NCBI GenBank assembly: GCA_009379825.1
Contig: WHTA01000028.1
Coordinates: 1 to 61,996, forward strand
Direction of reading: 5' to 3'
DNA length: 61,996 nt
DNA from: Streptosporangiales bacterium
GTDB taxonomy: Bacteria > Actinomycetota > Actinomycetes > Streptosporangiales > WHST01
Shown here: positions 17,628 to 26,868 of the stretch, piece after piece
Numbering within the stretch: the stretch's first letter is position 1
How the letters are laid out: every line of letters begins with the position of its first letter
Program-made: the position numbers and the translations under genes
Notes under the pieces: model-generated
What the model was told of the DNA's origin: nothing
Seen by the model: only the letters and a program-made list of their open reading frames with translations
Database searches by the model: none

Positions 17628-17846
17628 CTAGCCGCCTTCGCGGCACGCCGGCTGCTCGGCTGCCGCCGAGGCGTGCCTGCGTCTGGCCTTGGTCAACCGT
17701 TTCCGTGCCCCGTGCACGTGGCCGCGCCGGATCACGGCCTCGATGACCTCCGCGTCCTCCGCGCTGATCTCCTCGGCTCTCCGCGCTTCGTCCAGCGACT
17801 GCATCGCCGCCAGCTGGGCAGCATTCAACTCGTTGTCGCGCAGCAC
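17628..17846 (-). CDS. small basic protein of unknown function
   Basis: A 72-residue protein: an acidic helical first half (NELNAAQLAAMQSLDEARRA, DAEVIEAVIRRG) and a basic second half rich in Arg and Lys (ARKRLTKARRRHAS). The GTG start at 17846 has GGGGGAG six bases upstream, the best argument that it is real. It converges on the membrane protein gene with a 3-bp gap. The family is unknown. Confidence 0.6.
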   Translation of the reverse strand: MLRDNELNAAQLAAMQSLDEARRAEEISAEDAEVIEAVIRRGHVHGARKRLTKARRRHASAAAEQPACREGG

Positions 17847-18045
17847 GTCACTCCCCCGAGTCGCGCCGGGTCAGGCCGCCGGGCGGCCTGACGACCTACC
17901 CGGAACCGTCGACCCGGCCACCGCGCCCAGACGGGACCGCCAGCCCCCGCGTTCGGCTACGGCGCCGCGCGAGCGGCTCCGGTCACCACCATCGCTGCCC
18001 CTATGCTCTCGCATCGGGACCCGCCGCGTCCGCAAGATCGAGTAC

Positions 18046-20079
18046 TCAGTCCGCCAGGATCGCGTCGCGCCTGCGGTGCCGCAGCCGCGTCGACGCCACC
18101 GCGACCTCGACCGGGTCGCCCTCGCGGTCGAGCGCGACGGTCAGCGGCTGACCGTCCACCCGCAGGCCGTCGACGCGCAGCGCACCGACCGGCGGGGCTC
18201 CTCCGGTCAGCGTCGTCAGCTCGCCGGACGGCACGTCCGGCGCCAGGCCGAGCAGCACCTGCACCGCACTCACGGCCGACGCCGCCGCCCACGCCTGCGG
18301 GAAGCACGCGGTCGGGTACGGCACCGGTCGGCTCACCTCCGCCCGGCCGTCGCCCGCGTACAGCTCGGGCAGCCGGTACGCGAACGTGGGCGCAGACTCG
18401 AGCAGGGCGGCGGCCAGCGCCACCGCGTCGGCGTGCAGCCCCTCGCGCATCAGGCCGAGCGCGACGATCGCCGTGTCGTGCGGCCACACAGAACCACAGT
18501 GGTACGACAGCGGGTCGTAGCCGCCGTCCGCCGCCGAAATGGTGCGCAGCCCGTAGCCGGACCGCATGTCCGCGCCGCGCAGCCGCTGCGCCACCAGCCG
18601 CGCCTCGGCTCCGGTCAGCAGGCCGGTGCCGAGCAGGTGGCCGATGTTGCTCGTGACCGCGTCGACCGGCCGTTTGGTGCGGTCGAGCGCGAGCGCCGGG
18701 TAGCTGCCGGCCGCGTCCGCCACCCAGAACTGCCGGCGGAACGCGGCGGCCAGCTCGGCCGCGTACGTGGTCAGCCGCTGCGCGCCCTGGCGGTCGAACG
18801 CGTCCAGCAGCGCCGCGGCGGCGAGTGCGGCCTCGTGCGCGTAGCCCTGCACCTCGCACAGCGCGATCGGCCCCTCGGCCAGCCGGCCGTCACGGAACCG
18901 CACGGCGTCCGCGGAGTCCTTCCAGCCCTGGTTCGCCAGCCCGCGGCCGGACTCGTCCACGTACTCGAGGAAGCCGTCGCCGTCCGGGTCGGCGTGGTCG
19001 AGCAGCCAGCCGACCGCCGCCTCCAGCGCCGGGAGCAGCTCCCGCACGGTCGCATCCGCGAACCCCCACCGCCACGCGTCGTGCAGCAGCAGGATCCACA
19101 GGCAGGTGGCGTCGACGGTGCCGTAGTACACCGGCGGCAGCACGATCCCGTCGGCGTCGTCCACGGTGGACGTGCCGCGCCGCAGCTCGTGCGGGATCTT
19201 GCCGGGCGCCTCACCGGTCGACTGGTCGTGCCTCGTGCCCTGCAGGTCGGCCAGCGTGTGAAGGGTGCCGGCCGCCAGGTCGGTGCCGAGCGGCAGCAGC
19301 ATCCGTGCGGCCCACAGGCTGTCGCGGCCGAACAGGGTGAAGTACCACGGCGCGCCTGCGGCGAGGAACTGCGCGTCCGGGCGGCGTGCGGTGGCCAGGC
19401 GCAGCGTGTCCAGGTCGGCCAGCGACCGCTCGACGAGCGCCGGCAGCCGCCGGTCGTCCGCCACCACCCGCGGCAGCGGCCAGGGCCGGTCACCGGCTGG
19501 CCCGACCACCCGGCCGGGATCGGTGACCACCAGCCGCCAGCCCACGGTGGCCGTGCCGCGCGCCGGCAGCTGGACGGCCCAGGTCAACGCGGCGCCCGTA
19601 CCGTCCACCTCCAGCCGGGCGTCGGGGCCGGTCAGCGACACCCGCAGCCCGTCCGGCCCGGACCAGACCAGCGCACCGTCGGCCAGCTCGGGTGGCACCG
19701 GCGCGGTGGGGACAGCGCGGCGCACGACGTGCATCTCCGCCAGGTCGCTGGCCACCGCCACGCGCACCGCGACGGTACGTACCTCGGCAGCGCGGGACGG
19801 TAGCTCGATCTCCTCGACCACGCCGTCGGCCGTCGCCAGCCGCCGGCGGTGCACCCGCAGCCCGGACTGCGCTACGGCGACGAACAGCACCTCACCCGGC
19901 CCCTCGTAGGTCGCCGTCAGCGGCACCGGCTCGGCGCCGTCGACGGTCAGCGTGGCCTGGGCGAGCGCCCGGACGTCCGCGTGGAACACGCCCTGCGCCC
20001 CGGTCGCACGCACCTGTCCGTCGGCCGCGCTCAGCACGGCGGTCGGCGCGCGCAGGCAGGTGGTCAGGTCGTGCAGCAT
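18046..20079 (-). CDS. glycogen-debranching / amylo-alpha-1,6-glucosidase family protein
   Basis: A 677-residue protein. The N-terminal ~190 residues match the glycogen-debranching N-terminal (GDE_N_bis-like) beta domain; the rest is an (alpha/alpha)6 barrel of the amylo-alpha-1,6-glucosidase/GH63-like clan. Motifs are 'PWYFTLFGRDSLWAARMLL', 'GKIPHELR', 'PPVYYGTVDATCLWILLLHD', 'LANQGWKDSADAV', 'EVQGYAHEA' and 'YHCGSVWPHDTAIVALGL'. It acts on alpha-glucan or a glucoside in the cytoplasm (no signal peptide). The ATG at 20079 is preferred over the upstream start at 20145: AGGGA lies just before it and similarity begins there. It is monocistronic. Confidence 0.88.
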   Translation of the reverse strand: MLHDLTTCLRAPTAVLSAADGQVRATGAQGVFHADVRALAQATLTVDGAEPVPLTATYEGPGEVLFVAVAQSGLRVHRRRLATADGVVEEIELPSRAAEVRTVAVRVAVASDLAEMHVVRRAVPTAPVPPELADGALVWSGPDGLRVSLTGPDARLEVDGTGAALTWAVQLPARGTATVGWRLVVTDPGRVVGPAGDRPWPLPRVVADDRRLPALVERSLADLDTLRLATARRPDAQFLAAGAPWYFTLFGRDSLWAARMLLPLGTDLAAGTLHTLADLQGTRHDQSTGEAPGKIPHELRRGTSTVDDADGIVLPPVYYGTVDATCLWILLLHDAWRWGFADATVRELLPALEAAVGWLLDHADPDGDGFLEYVDESGRGLANQGWKDSADAVRFRDGRLAEGPIALCEVQGYAHEAALAAAALLDAFDRQGAQRLTTYAAELAAAFRRQFWVADAAGSYPALALDRTKRPVDAVTSNIGHLLGTGLLTGAEARLVAQRLRGADMRSGYGLRTISAADGGYDPLSYHCGSVWPHDTAIVALGLMREGLHADAVALAAALLESAPTFAYRLPELYAGDGRAEVSRPVPYPTACFPQAWAAASAVSAVQVLLGLAPDVPSGELTTLTGGAPPVGALRVDGLRVDGQPLTVALDREGDPVEVAVASTRLRHRRRDAILAD

Positions 20080-20326
20080 CGGTTCCCTGGCCAAGGTCGC
20101 TCCCGCAGCGTGGCTGGTTGGACGGCGGTCGCACCCATCGTCCACCGCCGCAGCGCAGCAGTCGGCACCGCCCTCTTAACACGCCGACAACGTCGTGCAC
20201 AAGGGGTTTAGGCCCCCTAGTGTTTCGGGCGCTGTGCCTCCTGCGGACCGCGCGGCCAGGGGAGAGGCTTAATGCAGGGCCGTACGAACCTCCGGCGGCT
20301 CCGTCCGCCACCTCAAGGAACCGCCC

Positions 20327-21358
20327 ATGTCGCTAGCCCCTGCCGTCGAGCGCCCCACGAGGGCGAGTACGTTCCCGCCGCTGCGGCGACGGATCAAGGA
20401 GAGCGGCCTGTTGCGCCGCCGTCCCGGATACTACGTCGGCATGCTCGCCATGAACCTGATCTCGATCGGCGCGGTCGCGGCGGCGATGCTGGCGATCGGA
20501 CCGTCCTGGTGGGCGCTGCTGCTCGCCGTGCCCGCCGCGATCCTCACCGGCCGCACCGGGTTCGTCGGCCACGACGCCGGCCACGAGCAGATCTCCAGCA
20601 AGCACAAGGTGAACCAGTTCGTCGGCCTGCTCCACGGCAACCTGATACTCGGCATGAGCTACGGCTGGTGGAACAGGAAGCACAGCGCACACCACGCCAA
20701 CCCGAACCACCACGAGCTCGACCCGGACGTCCAGGTCGGCGCGCTCGCCTGGTCGAAGGACCACGCCCGCGGGCGGGAGAGCGGCGTCACCAAGTGGCTG
20801 ACCCGCAACCAGGCGTACCTGTTCTTCCCCATGCTGCTGCTCGAGGGCTTCAACCTGAAGCTGTCCAGCATCGTCGCCCTGCGCGAGCGGACGCGGAACC
20901 AACGGATCATCGAGATCGCACTGCTCGTCGCGCACACCGTCGGCTACGTCGGGTTCCTGCTGTTGGTGCTGACGCCGCTGCAGGCGCTCGTGTTCGCGCT
21001 CGTGCACCACATGCTCTTCGGCCTGCACCTCGGCATGGCGTTCGCGCCCAACCACAAGGGCATGCCAGCGCCTGAGCCCGGCCAGGAGTGGGACCACCTG
21101 CAGCGGCAGGTGCTCACCTCCCGCAACGTCCGTGGTGGCGTGCTGACCGACTGGTTCCTCGGCGGGCTGAACTACCAGATCGAGCACCACCTGTTCCCCA
21201 GCATGCCGCGGGCGAACCTGCCGAAGGCCGTGCCGATCGTCCGGCAGTACTGCGCCGAGATCGGCGTGCCGTACGCCGAGGCGAGCATCGTCGGCTCGTA
21301 CCGGGAGGCGATCGAGTACCTGCACGAGGTCGGCGAGCCGCTGCGGCTGGACTTCTGA
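20327..21358 (+). CDS. membrane fatty acid desaturase (acyl-lipid / acyl-CoA type)
   Basis: A 343-residue di-iron membrane desaturase. The three histidine boxes are intact: HDAGHE (82-87), HSAHH (119-123) and QIEHH (284-288). QIEHH, with Gln instead of His first, is typical of front-end or acyl-lipid desaturases such as DesA3/linoleoyl-CoA types. Hydrophobic pairs lie around residues 37-75 and 195-240. It introduces a double bond into membrane fatty acids and needs an electron donor (ferredoxin or an oxidoreductase) not found here. It is monocistronic; the 247 bp upstream hold only a weak GGGG/CCCC hairpin near 20203. Confidence 0.92.
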   Translation: MSLAPAVERPTRASTFPPLRRRIKESGLLRRRPGYYVGMLAMNLISIGAVAAAMLAIGPSWWALLLAVPAAILTGRTGFVGHDAGHEQISSKHKVNQFVGLLHGNLILGMSYGWWNRKHSAHHANPNHHELDPDVQVGALAWSKDHARGRESGVTKWLTRNQAYLFFPMLLLEGFNLKLSSIVALRERTRNQRIIEIALLVAHTVGYVGFLLLVLTPLQALVFALVHHMLFGLHLGMAFAPNHKGMPAPEPGQEWDHLQRQVLTSRNVRGGVLTDWFLGGLNYQIEHHLFPSMPRANLPKAVPIVRQYCAEIGVPYAEASIVGSYREAIEYLHEVGEPLRLDF

Positions 21359-21387
21359 GCCACGTCTCAACTGCTGACACCGTGATC

Positions 21388-21415
21388 TTGACAGCTGGTC
21401 GTACCGTCATACGAG
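21388..21415 (+). promoter_or_regulatory. sigma-70-type promoter candidate for the methionine-synthase-like gene
   Basis: TTGACA at 21388-21393 is a perfect -35 box. After 16 bases comes TACGAG (21410-21415), a mediocre -10. It lies about 35 bp upstream of the ATG at 21452, in the only intergenic gap before this gene pair. Confidence 0.45.
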
Positions 21416-21451
21416 GATGACCTTGTCGCTGTAACCGGCGAGGGAGCCGCC

Positions 21452-22249
21452 ATGCGCAAGGTCGTCGACACCCTGTTGCCCGTCACGATGGTGGGGTCGT
21501 ACCCGCGGCCGCTGTGGTACAAGCACCAGCTGCACGGCCAGGACATCAGGCACGGTGATCCGGGAGCAGGAGCTCGCCGGGCTCGACATCGTCACCGACG
21601 GCCAGATGTACTTCGACGACTACGGCGGCTCGATCAACCTCGCGCTCCACGTGCACTACGACCTGCCCGGCTGTCACTACACGAACCAGCGCTACCTCAC
21701 CGAGGACCTGGTGCCGGTCTTCAACGCAGAGCTGAAGGAGCTGGTCGCGGCCGGCGCGACGTTCATCCAGCTGGAGGATCTCGGCGCGTGGCTGCCGATC
21801 ATGTCCGGCGACAAGGACGACGCGAGGTACGTCGTGGACGTGATGAACCGCACGTTCGACGGCGTGGACGCGAAGCTCGCCTGGCACTGCTGCCTCGGCG
21901 CCGCGTACGGCAGCAGCAACCAGTCGCTGTGGGGCGGGCAGCTGAAGCAGATCATGCAGCCGCTGTACGACGTGGCGGTCGACCAGTTCGTACTCGGCTT
22001 CTCGCTGCGTGACATGGCCGACGTCGACGTGCTGCGCACGCTGCCGGAGGACAAGGAGGTCGCCGCCGGCGTCATCGACGTCCGCACCACGGAGGTCGAG
22101 AGCGCATCCGCAAGGTGCTCGACCACGTGCCGCCTGAGCGGGTGTACCTCACCACCAACTGCGGCATGCGCGTGCTGCCGAGGCTGATCGCGCAGACCAA
22201 GCTGATGGCGCTGGCACGGGGCGCCGCCGTAGTGCGCGACGAGCTGTAG
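21452..22249 (+). pseudogene. cobalamin-independent methionine synthase (MetE C-terminal domain)-like protein, broken twice
   Basis: A single-domain MetE-C-like TIM barrel. Ligands of the zinc site are visible as WHCCLG (His and Cys) and TTNCGM near the end (Cys); 'TDGQMYFDDYGGS' is a family motif. Three pieces in different frames make it up: 21452 to about 21553 (VGSYPRPLWYKHQLHG), 21555 to about 22100, and about 22100 to the TAG at 22247-22249 (RIRKVLDHVPPERVYL). Each junction also looks short by several codons compared with what I know of the family, so these are probably small out-of-frame deletions, not single-base slips. Such single-domain proteins are methyl-transferring enzymes of varied or unknown substrate. 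The MBL gene follows 10 bp later. Confidence 0.72.
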
Positions 22250-22259
22250 GAAGGGCCGC

Positions 22260-23216
22260 ATGCAGCCAGTGGACCGCATGGTCGTCACGACGGTCGTGGA
22301 GAACTACGTCGACATGCTGCTCGCGGACGAGCCGCAGGTCACCCGCACCGGGCTTGCGCACCACTTCGACCCGAAGAAGACCAACCCGCTCGGCGAGAAC
22401 GGCATCGCGCTGCACGTACTGCTGGAATGGGACAGGTACCGGTACCAGCTGCTGTTCGACACCGGCATGTCTGGGCAGGTGCTGCTGCACAACGCCGCGG
22501 CGATGGACGTCGACCTGGACGCCGTCGACCACCTGGTGATCAGCCACGGCCACCCCGACCACTACGGCGGCCTGCTCGCCCTGCTCGACCAGCGCACGGC
22601 AGCACTGCCGATCTCCATGCACGACGACGCGCTGCTGCCGCGCTACCTGCGGCTGGCGTCCGGCCAGGTGGCGCCGTACTACAACCACGACCTCACCCGT
22701 GGCGCGATCGAAGCACACGGGGGCCGGCAGGTCAGCCACGACGGCCCGCTCGAGGTCGGTCCTGGCGCGCTGGCGACGGGGCCGATACCGCGCGAGGTCG
22801 CGTTCGAGCAGCCACCATCGAGCATCACCACGCCGAACGCACTTATCCAGCTGGTGGACGGCGAGATGCGCCCCGACTCCGTACCGGACGACCAGGCGCT
22901 CGTCGTACGGCTCGGCGACGGCATCGTGGTGTTCACCGGGTGCAGCCACGCCGGCGTGGTGAACACCGTGAAGCACGCGATAGAGATCACCGGCGTCGAC
23001 CGGGTACGCGCCGTCTTCGGCGGTTTCCACCTCGGCTTCCCCGGCACCCCGGAGAGCAAGACCGACGCGACCATCGAGGAGCTACGCAACCTCGACGTCG
23101 ACCTGCTCTGCCCCATGCACTGCACGGGCATGGCCGCCATGATGCAGATCCGCGCGGCGTTCCCCGACCGGTTCCTGCTCAACTGCACCGGCACCGAAGT
23201 CGTCCTCGACAGCTGA
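22260..23216 (+). CDS. MBL-fold metallohydrolase
   Basis: A 318-residue metallo-beta-lactamase-fold protein with the metal motif HGHPDH at 96-101, a later 'TGCSHAGVVNT' His and 'FGGFHLG' His. This arrangement fits the branch annotated after the archaeal dihydropterin-phosphate synthase in tetrahydromethanopterin formation, but bacterial members are of unknown substrate. A C-terminal 'LCPMHCTGMAAMM' adds conserved His and Cys. It follows the MetE-like gene by 10 bp with GGAAGGG in the gap, so the two are co-transcribed; a pterin or folate methyl donor is a natural, untested link. Confidence 0.85.
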   Translation: MQPVDRMVVTTVVENYVDMLLADEPQVTRTGLAHHFDPKKTNPLGENGIALHVLLEWDRYRYQLLFDTGMSGQVLLHNAAAMDVDLDAVDHLVISHGHPDHYGGLLALLDQRTAALPISMHDDALLPRYLRLASGQVAPYYNHDLTRGAIEAHGGRQVSHDGPLEVGPGALATGPIPREVAFEQPPSSITTPNALIQLVDGEMRPDSVPDDQALVVRLGDGIVVFTGCSHAGVVNTVKHAIEITGVDRVRAVFGGFHLGFPGTPESKTDATIEELRNLDVDLLCPMHCTGMAAMMQIRAAFPDRFLLNCTGTEVVLDS

Positions 23217-23219
23217 CCG

Positions 23220-23942
23220 CTACCGCCCGCCCTGCGGGTCCCGCTGCTGGCTCCGATCCGCCCGCGGGTCCTTGTCATGTCGCTTCGCCCCTGACCGTCC
23301 GGCCGCACGCTGACCCGCCGGCCGGACGGTGACGTTCGGGGCGTTCACGTGCAGGCCACGCTGAACTCGCGGATCCGTCGGCTGGGTGTATGTGACGCGC
23401 CCCTCATCCGGGCTGTTCAGCGTCACGCCGCCGTGGATGCCCTTCACGTCGAGGTGGCCGGACTGGGTCGTCAGCACCACGTTGCCACCGACATTGTCCA
23501 CGGTCATCGTGCCGGCACGGGCGAGCGCGTTCACGTCGCCGCGCACGTCGATCAGGTCCATGTCACCGCCGTTGGCCGTCAGCTTGACCGGACCCGACAC
23601 TCCCCGACCGACGACGTTGCCCGCCTCGCTGCGGACCGACGACCCCTGGTCGAACCGTCCACGCAGCTCGAGGTCCGACCGGTCGAGCTGCACGTCCAAC
23701 CGGGTACCGACGGGGACGCGCACGTCGATCCTGCCCACCTCGTCAGGACGTGCACCGTCCGGCGAGGCGGGTATCTCGATCTGTCGGACGTGCGAGTCGG
23801 GACGGGCCGGGATGTCACCCGGCCGCTGCTGCTCGTACGGGCCTGACTGGTGATGTCCCTGACACCATGCGCTCTCGGCTGACCCGCACCAGCGAAGACG
23901 AGCGCGTGGGGTCCGCGGTGATGGATACCGGTATTCGGGCAC
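23220..23942 (-). CDS. DUF4097-like beta-repeat protein
   Basis: Up to 240 residues. The middle (about residues 65-190) is a right-handed beta-solenoid of the DUF4097/adhesin type, made of short strands ending in Gly-Asn or Asp: 'SDLELRGRFDQGSSVRSEAG', 'NGGDMDLIDVRGDVNALAR', 'TVDNVGGNVVLTTQSGHLDV'. The C-terminal 40 residues are basic and low in complexity. The usual N-terminal membrane segment is missing, and the first ~50 residues look non-coding; a GTG near 23789 is an alternative start. It may be a truncated or frameshifted descendant of a membrane-anchored protein. It is convergent with the MBL gene. Confidence 0.5.
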   Translation of the reverse strand: MPEYRYPSPRTPRARLRWCGSAESAWCQGHHQSGPYEQQRPGDIPARPDSHVRQIEIPASPDGARPDEVGRIDVRVPVGTRLDVQLDRSDLELRGRFDQGSSVRSEAGNVVGRGVSGPVKLTANGGDMDLIDVRGDVNALARAGTMTVDNVGGNVVLTTQSGHLDVKGIHGGVTLNSPDEGRVTYTQPTDPRVQRGLHVNAPNVTVRPAGQRAAGRSGAKRHDKDPRADRSQQRDPQGGR

Positions 23943-24343
23943 CTTCGGCCGAGCGGATCTGCAGCAAGTTCGGGCGATCAGCGGGCGTGTGGGCCGGTCG
24001 CGGTCTCGGTCAACGGGGCTCCTCGGTCACTGGAACGGCAACGTCCAGCCTCGGACGTGCGAGACGCGATCCGGTTCCTGCGTCGCGATGGCCGGCCAGC
24101 TCTTGACAGATTGGGTTTAGATCCAATCCTTATCTCGTTCCCTCCGAGGGACGTTCAATGGCGAGCCCCGACTCCAGCTACCGCTGTCCAGAACGCCCCA
24201 ACGCCTGACCACCGCGCCACCACCGCGGGCTGCACGGGCTGGCCGGCCACCCTCCCGGTCGCTACCAGGCGAGCACCAACACCACCGTTGTTGCCAAGCG
24301 CATCGCCGCTGCTTGCGCCCCGACCAGCACGAAGGAGCCCCCT
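23943..24343. other. 401-bp gene-free leader of the importer operon
   Basis: No supported gene lies here. It contains the promoter/operator listed next, a 13-bp dyad TCCCTC-C-GAGGGA at 24139-24151 and a 16-codon open frame at 24158 without a ribosome site. A leader of about 200 bases would precede the substrate-binding protein gene. Confidence 0.5.
24103..24133 (+). promoter_or_regulatory. promoter with overlapping palindromic operator
   Basis: TTGACA (24103-24108) is a perfect -35 box and CCTTAT (24128-24133) a weak -10 candidate, with a longish spacer of 19. Directly after the -35 lies an imperfect palindrome at 24109-24128: arms GATTGG and CCAATC around GTTTAGAT, 16 of 20 positions symmetric. 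A repressor bound there would block RNA polymerase. The FCD/GntR regulator at the end of this operon is the obvious candidate. Confidence 0.55.
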
Positions 24344-25897
24344 ATGGCGCGCTCGAACCCGGTCACCCGTCGGTCCTACCTACGCTGGGCGGCCGTCGCG
24401 ACAGCGGCCGGCCTGGCCTTGACCGGCTGCTCGCTGAGCAGCGACAGCGGTGACGAGGGCGACGACGGCTCGAAGCAGTCGCTGACCGTGGACATCCCGA
24501 ACTACCCGGCCAGTCTCGACCCCGGCCTGCAGTACGACTCGGCCAGCTACACGGTCTACCGCAACGTCTTCGACCAGCTGCTCCGCAGGGACCCGAAGAC
24601 ACAGAAGGTGGTGCCGTGGGTCGCGGACTCATGGAAGCGGGTCGACGCCACCACCTGGACATTCAAGATCCACGACGGGATCGAGTTCAGCAACGGTGAG
24701 GAGCTGACCGCCGACGACGCCGCGTTCAGCATCAACCGGATCCTGAAGAAGTCCCTCAACAGCCCGCAGTTCGCCAACTTCAGCGCCATCAGCAAGGCGA
24801 CGGCGAAGGGTGACGAGCTGACCGTCGAGACCCACGAACCTTCGCCGACGCTGCTCTCGTACCTGACGACGCTCAGCGTCGTGCCCGAGGACTACGTGAC
24901 GAAGGTCGGCGACGAGAAGTTCAACACCGAGCCCGTCGGCTCGGGCGCGTTCCAGATCACCTCGACCACCAGCGGCTCGACCGTCGAGATGAAGGCGAAC
25001 ACCAAGTACTGGAAGGACGAACCCGACGTCAAGAAGGTCACCTTCCGCGCGGTGCCGAACGTCGCCACCAGGGTAGCCGACCTCAAGTCGGGACGAGCCG
25101 ACATCGTCACCCAGCTGACCCCGGACGACGCAGTCGACCTCAAGGGCGGCGGGCAGGCCAACGTGCTCTCCGTACCGACGGAACGGATCTCCTACCTCGC
25201 GCTCAACACCGCCGGCGACGCGCCCACGAAGGACGTCAAGGTGCGGCAGGCGGTCGCCCACGCCATCAACTACCCGTCCATCATCAAGAACCTGCAGCAC
25301 GGGTATGCCAAGCAGGTGAAGTCCGTGGTAACCCCGCTGGCGTTCGGCTACCCGAAGGACGTCTCCGGGTACGACTACGACCCGGCGAAGGCCAAGCGAC
25401 TGCTCAAGGAGGCGGGCAGCGGATCGCGCACCCTCGTCTTCCCCACGTCGCCGTCCTACGACCCGCAGCTCACCCAGGCCATCCAGGCGGACCTGCAGAA
25501 GGTCGGCTTCAAGGTCAAGCTGGTCAACTCCGACCAGGCGACGTTCCTCAAGAAGGTGCAGAGCCCGAAGCACGACTGGGGCAGCCTCAGGTTCGGCCGC
25601 TGGTCGTGCTCCTGCCTCGACGCCGATGGCGTGATCTACCCGCTGTTCCGCAGCGACACGGTCTGGTCGAGCTACTCCAACCCGCAGTTCGACAAGGCGG
25701 TCGACGCAGCCCGTAGCACCACCGACACCGCGAAGCGGGAAACCGAGTACGGCAAGGCGTTCGGCATCATGCAGCGCGACGTGCCCGGTATCGGCCTCTA
25801 CCAGGACTACGCGATCTACGGCACCGCGAAGAACATCTCCTGGAAGCCGGACGCACAGGAGAACTTCTTCGTGACCGACGTCGAGTTCAACGGTTGA
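24344..25897 (+). CDS. ABC importer substrate-binding lipoprotein (family 5, peptide/nickel type)
   Basis: A 517-residue solute-binding protein of the DppA/OppA class. The N-terminus has an RR-containing, Tat-like signal (TRRSYLRW) and a lipobox LTGC with Cys29, so it is lipid-anchored outside the membrane. SBP_bac_5 features are 'LDPGLQYDSASY', 'VPWVADSWKRVDATTWTFKI' (partial), 'DGIEFSNGEELTADDAAFS' and 'YLALNTAGDAPTKDVKVRQA'. It captures the transported compound and hands it to the two permeases downstream. It opens the operon; its stop overlaps the first permease start by four bases. Confidence 0.93.
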   Translation: MARSNPVTRRSYLRWAAVATAAGLALTGCSLSSDSGDEGDDGSKQSLTVDIPNYPASLDPGLQYDSASYTVYRNVFDQLLRRDPKTQKVVPWVADSWKRVDATTWTFKIHDGIEFSNGEELTADDAAFSINRILKKSLNSPQFANFSAISKATAKGDELTVETHEPSPTLLSYLTTLSVVPEDYVTKVGDEKFNTEPVGSGAFQITSTTSGSTVEMKANTKYWKDEPDVKKVTFRAVPNVATRVADLKSGRADIVTQLTPDDAVDLKGGGQANVLSVPTERISYLALNTAGDAPTKDVKVRQAVAHAINYPSIIKNLQHGYAKQVKSVVTPLAFGYPKDVSGYDYDPAKAKRLLKEAGSGSRTLVFPTSPSYDPQLTQAIQADLQKVGFKVKLVNSDQATFLKKVQSPKHDWGSLRFGRWSCSCLDADGVIYPLFRSDTVWSSYSNPQFDKAVDAARSTTDTAKRETEYGKAFGIMQRDVPGIGLYQDYAIYGTAKNISWKPDAQENFFVTDVEFNG

Positions 25898-26868
25898 CAG
25901 TGCGCTCTGTCGGTCGGTTCGTCTCGTCCGGGCCACTGCGCTACGTCGCTGGTCGAGCAGGTCAGGCGCTGCTGTCGATCGCCGGCGTGTCCGTGATCGT
26001 GTTCGTCACCCTGCGGCTGTCCGGCGACCCGAGCAGGCTCCTGGTGCCGGACAACGCCACGGCAGAGGACGTAGCGAGGGTGCGGCACGAGCTCGGCCTG
26101 GACGAACCGATCTGGGTCCAGTTCGGCCGCTACCTGGCCGGTCTGGTGCAGGGCGACCTCGGCTACTCCTACGTGCAGCATCGCCCGGCGTTCGACCTCA
26201 TCATGGAACGGTTGCCCTTCACCATCGACCTCGCGATCGCCGCGCTGCTGCTCTCGCTGGTCGTCGGGATCCCGACGGGCATGATCAGTGCGCTGTACCG
26301 CAACCGGCTACCGGAACGGTTGCTGATGCCGATGGTGCTCGTCGGGCAGTCCATGCCGGCGTTCTGGACGGGGATCCTGCTCATCCTGCTGTTGAGCGTG
26401 CGGTTCCAGCTGCTGCCGTCCACCGGTGTCGAGGGGGTGCAGTCGCTCATCATGCCGGCGATCACACTGGCGTCGCTGTCCATGGCGACGATGGCGCGGA
26501 TCACCAGGTCGAGCTTCCTCGAACAGCTCGACCAGGACTACGTTCGGACGGCGCGCGCGAAGGGCGTAGGTACCGGCCGGCTGCTCGGCCGGCACCTGCT
26601 GCGCAACGCGTCGATACCGATCGTCACGCTGGCGGGTCTCGAGCTGGCCAGCCTGCTCGGCGGCGCGGTCATCACCGAGACGATCTTCGCCTGGCCGGGC
26701 ATCGGCCAGCTGACCGTCCAGTCCATCGAGGCCCGCGACTTCCCCGTGGTGCAGGCGATCGTCCTGTTCGTCGCGATCGTGTACATCGTGGTGAACCTGC
26801 TGATCGACCTGCTCTACGGGCTGATCGACCCGCGGGCCAGCCTGGTGACGAGCGAGGCCGGCGCATGA
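25894..26868 (+). CDS. ABC importer permease, DppB type
   Basis: A 324-residue inner-membrane permease with six TM segments. The N-terminal TM is 'ALLSIAGVSVIVFVTLRLS', followed by the exported loop 'LGLDEPIWVQFGRYLAGLVQ' and the typical 'GDLGYSYVQHRP'. The EAA motif is 'DYVRTARAKGVGTGRLLGRH', which docks the ATPases. The TTG start at 25894 overlaps the previous stop; a GTG at 25900 is possible. It overlaps the second permease by four bases. Confidence 0.93.
   Translation: MTVRSVGRFVSSGPLRYVAGRAGQALLSIAGVSVIVFVTLRLSGDPSRLLVPDNATAEDVARVRHELGLDEPIWVQFGRYLAGLVQGDLGYSYVQHRPAFDLIMERLPFTIDLAIAALLLSLVVGIPTGMISALYRNRLPERLLMPMVLVGQSMPAFWTGILLILLLSVRFQLLPSTGVEGVQSLIMPAITLASLSMATMARITRSSFLEQLDQDYVRTARAKGVGTGRLLGRHLLRNASIPIVTLAGLELASLLGGAVITETIFAWPGIGQLTVQSIEARDFPVVQAIVLFVAIVYIVVNLLIDLLYGLIDPRASLVTSEAGA

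Noticed and set aside
20203-20216. GGGG-TTTAGG-CCCC hairpin upstream of the desaturase
   Set aside because: A four-base stem only; not enough for a terminator or riboswitch claim.
24158-24208. 16-codon leader peptide before the importer operon
   Set aside because: No ribosome site, no regulatory codon pattern and no alternative hairpins for attenuation.
23943-24343. short plus-strand open frames (23750-24106 and 24057-24422)
   Set aside because: They have no recognisable domain, no ribosome site and overlap the promoter/operator and the start of the substrate-binding protein gene.
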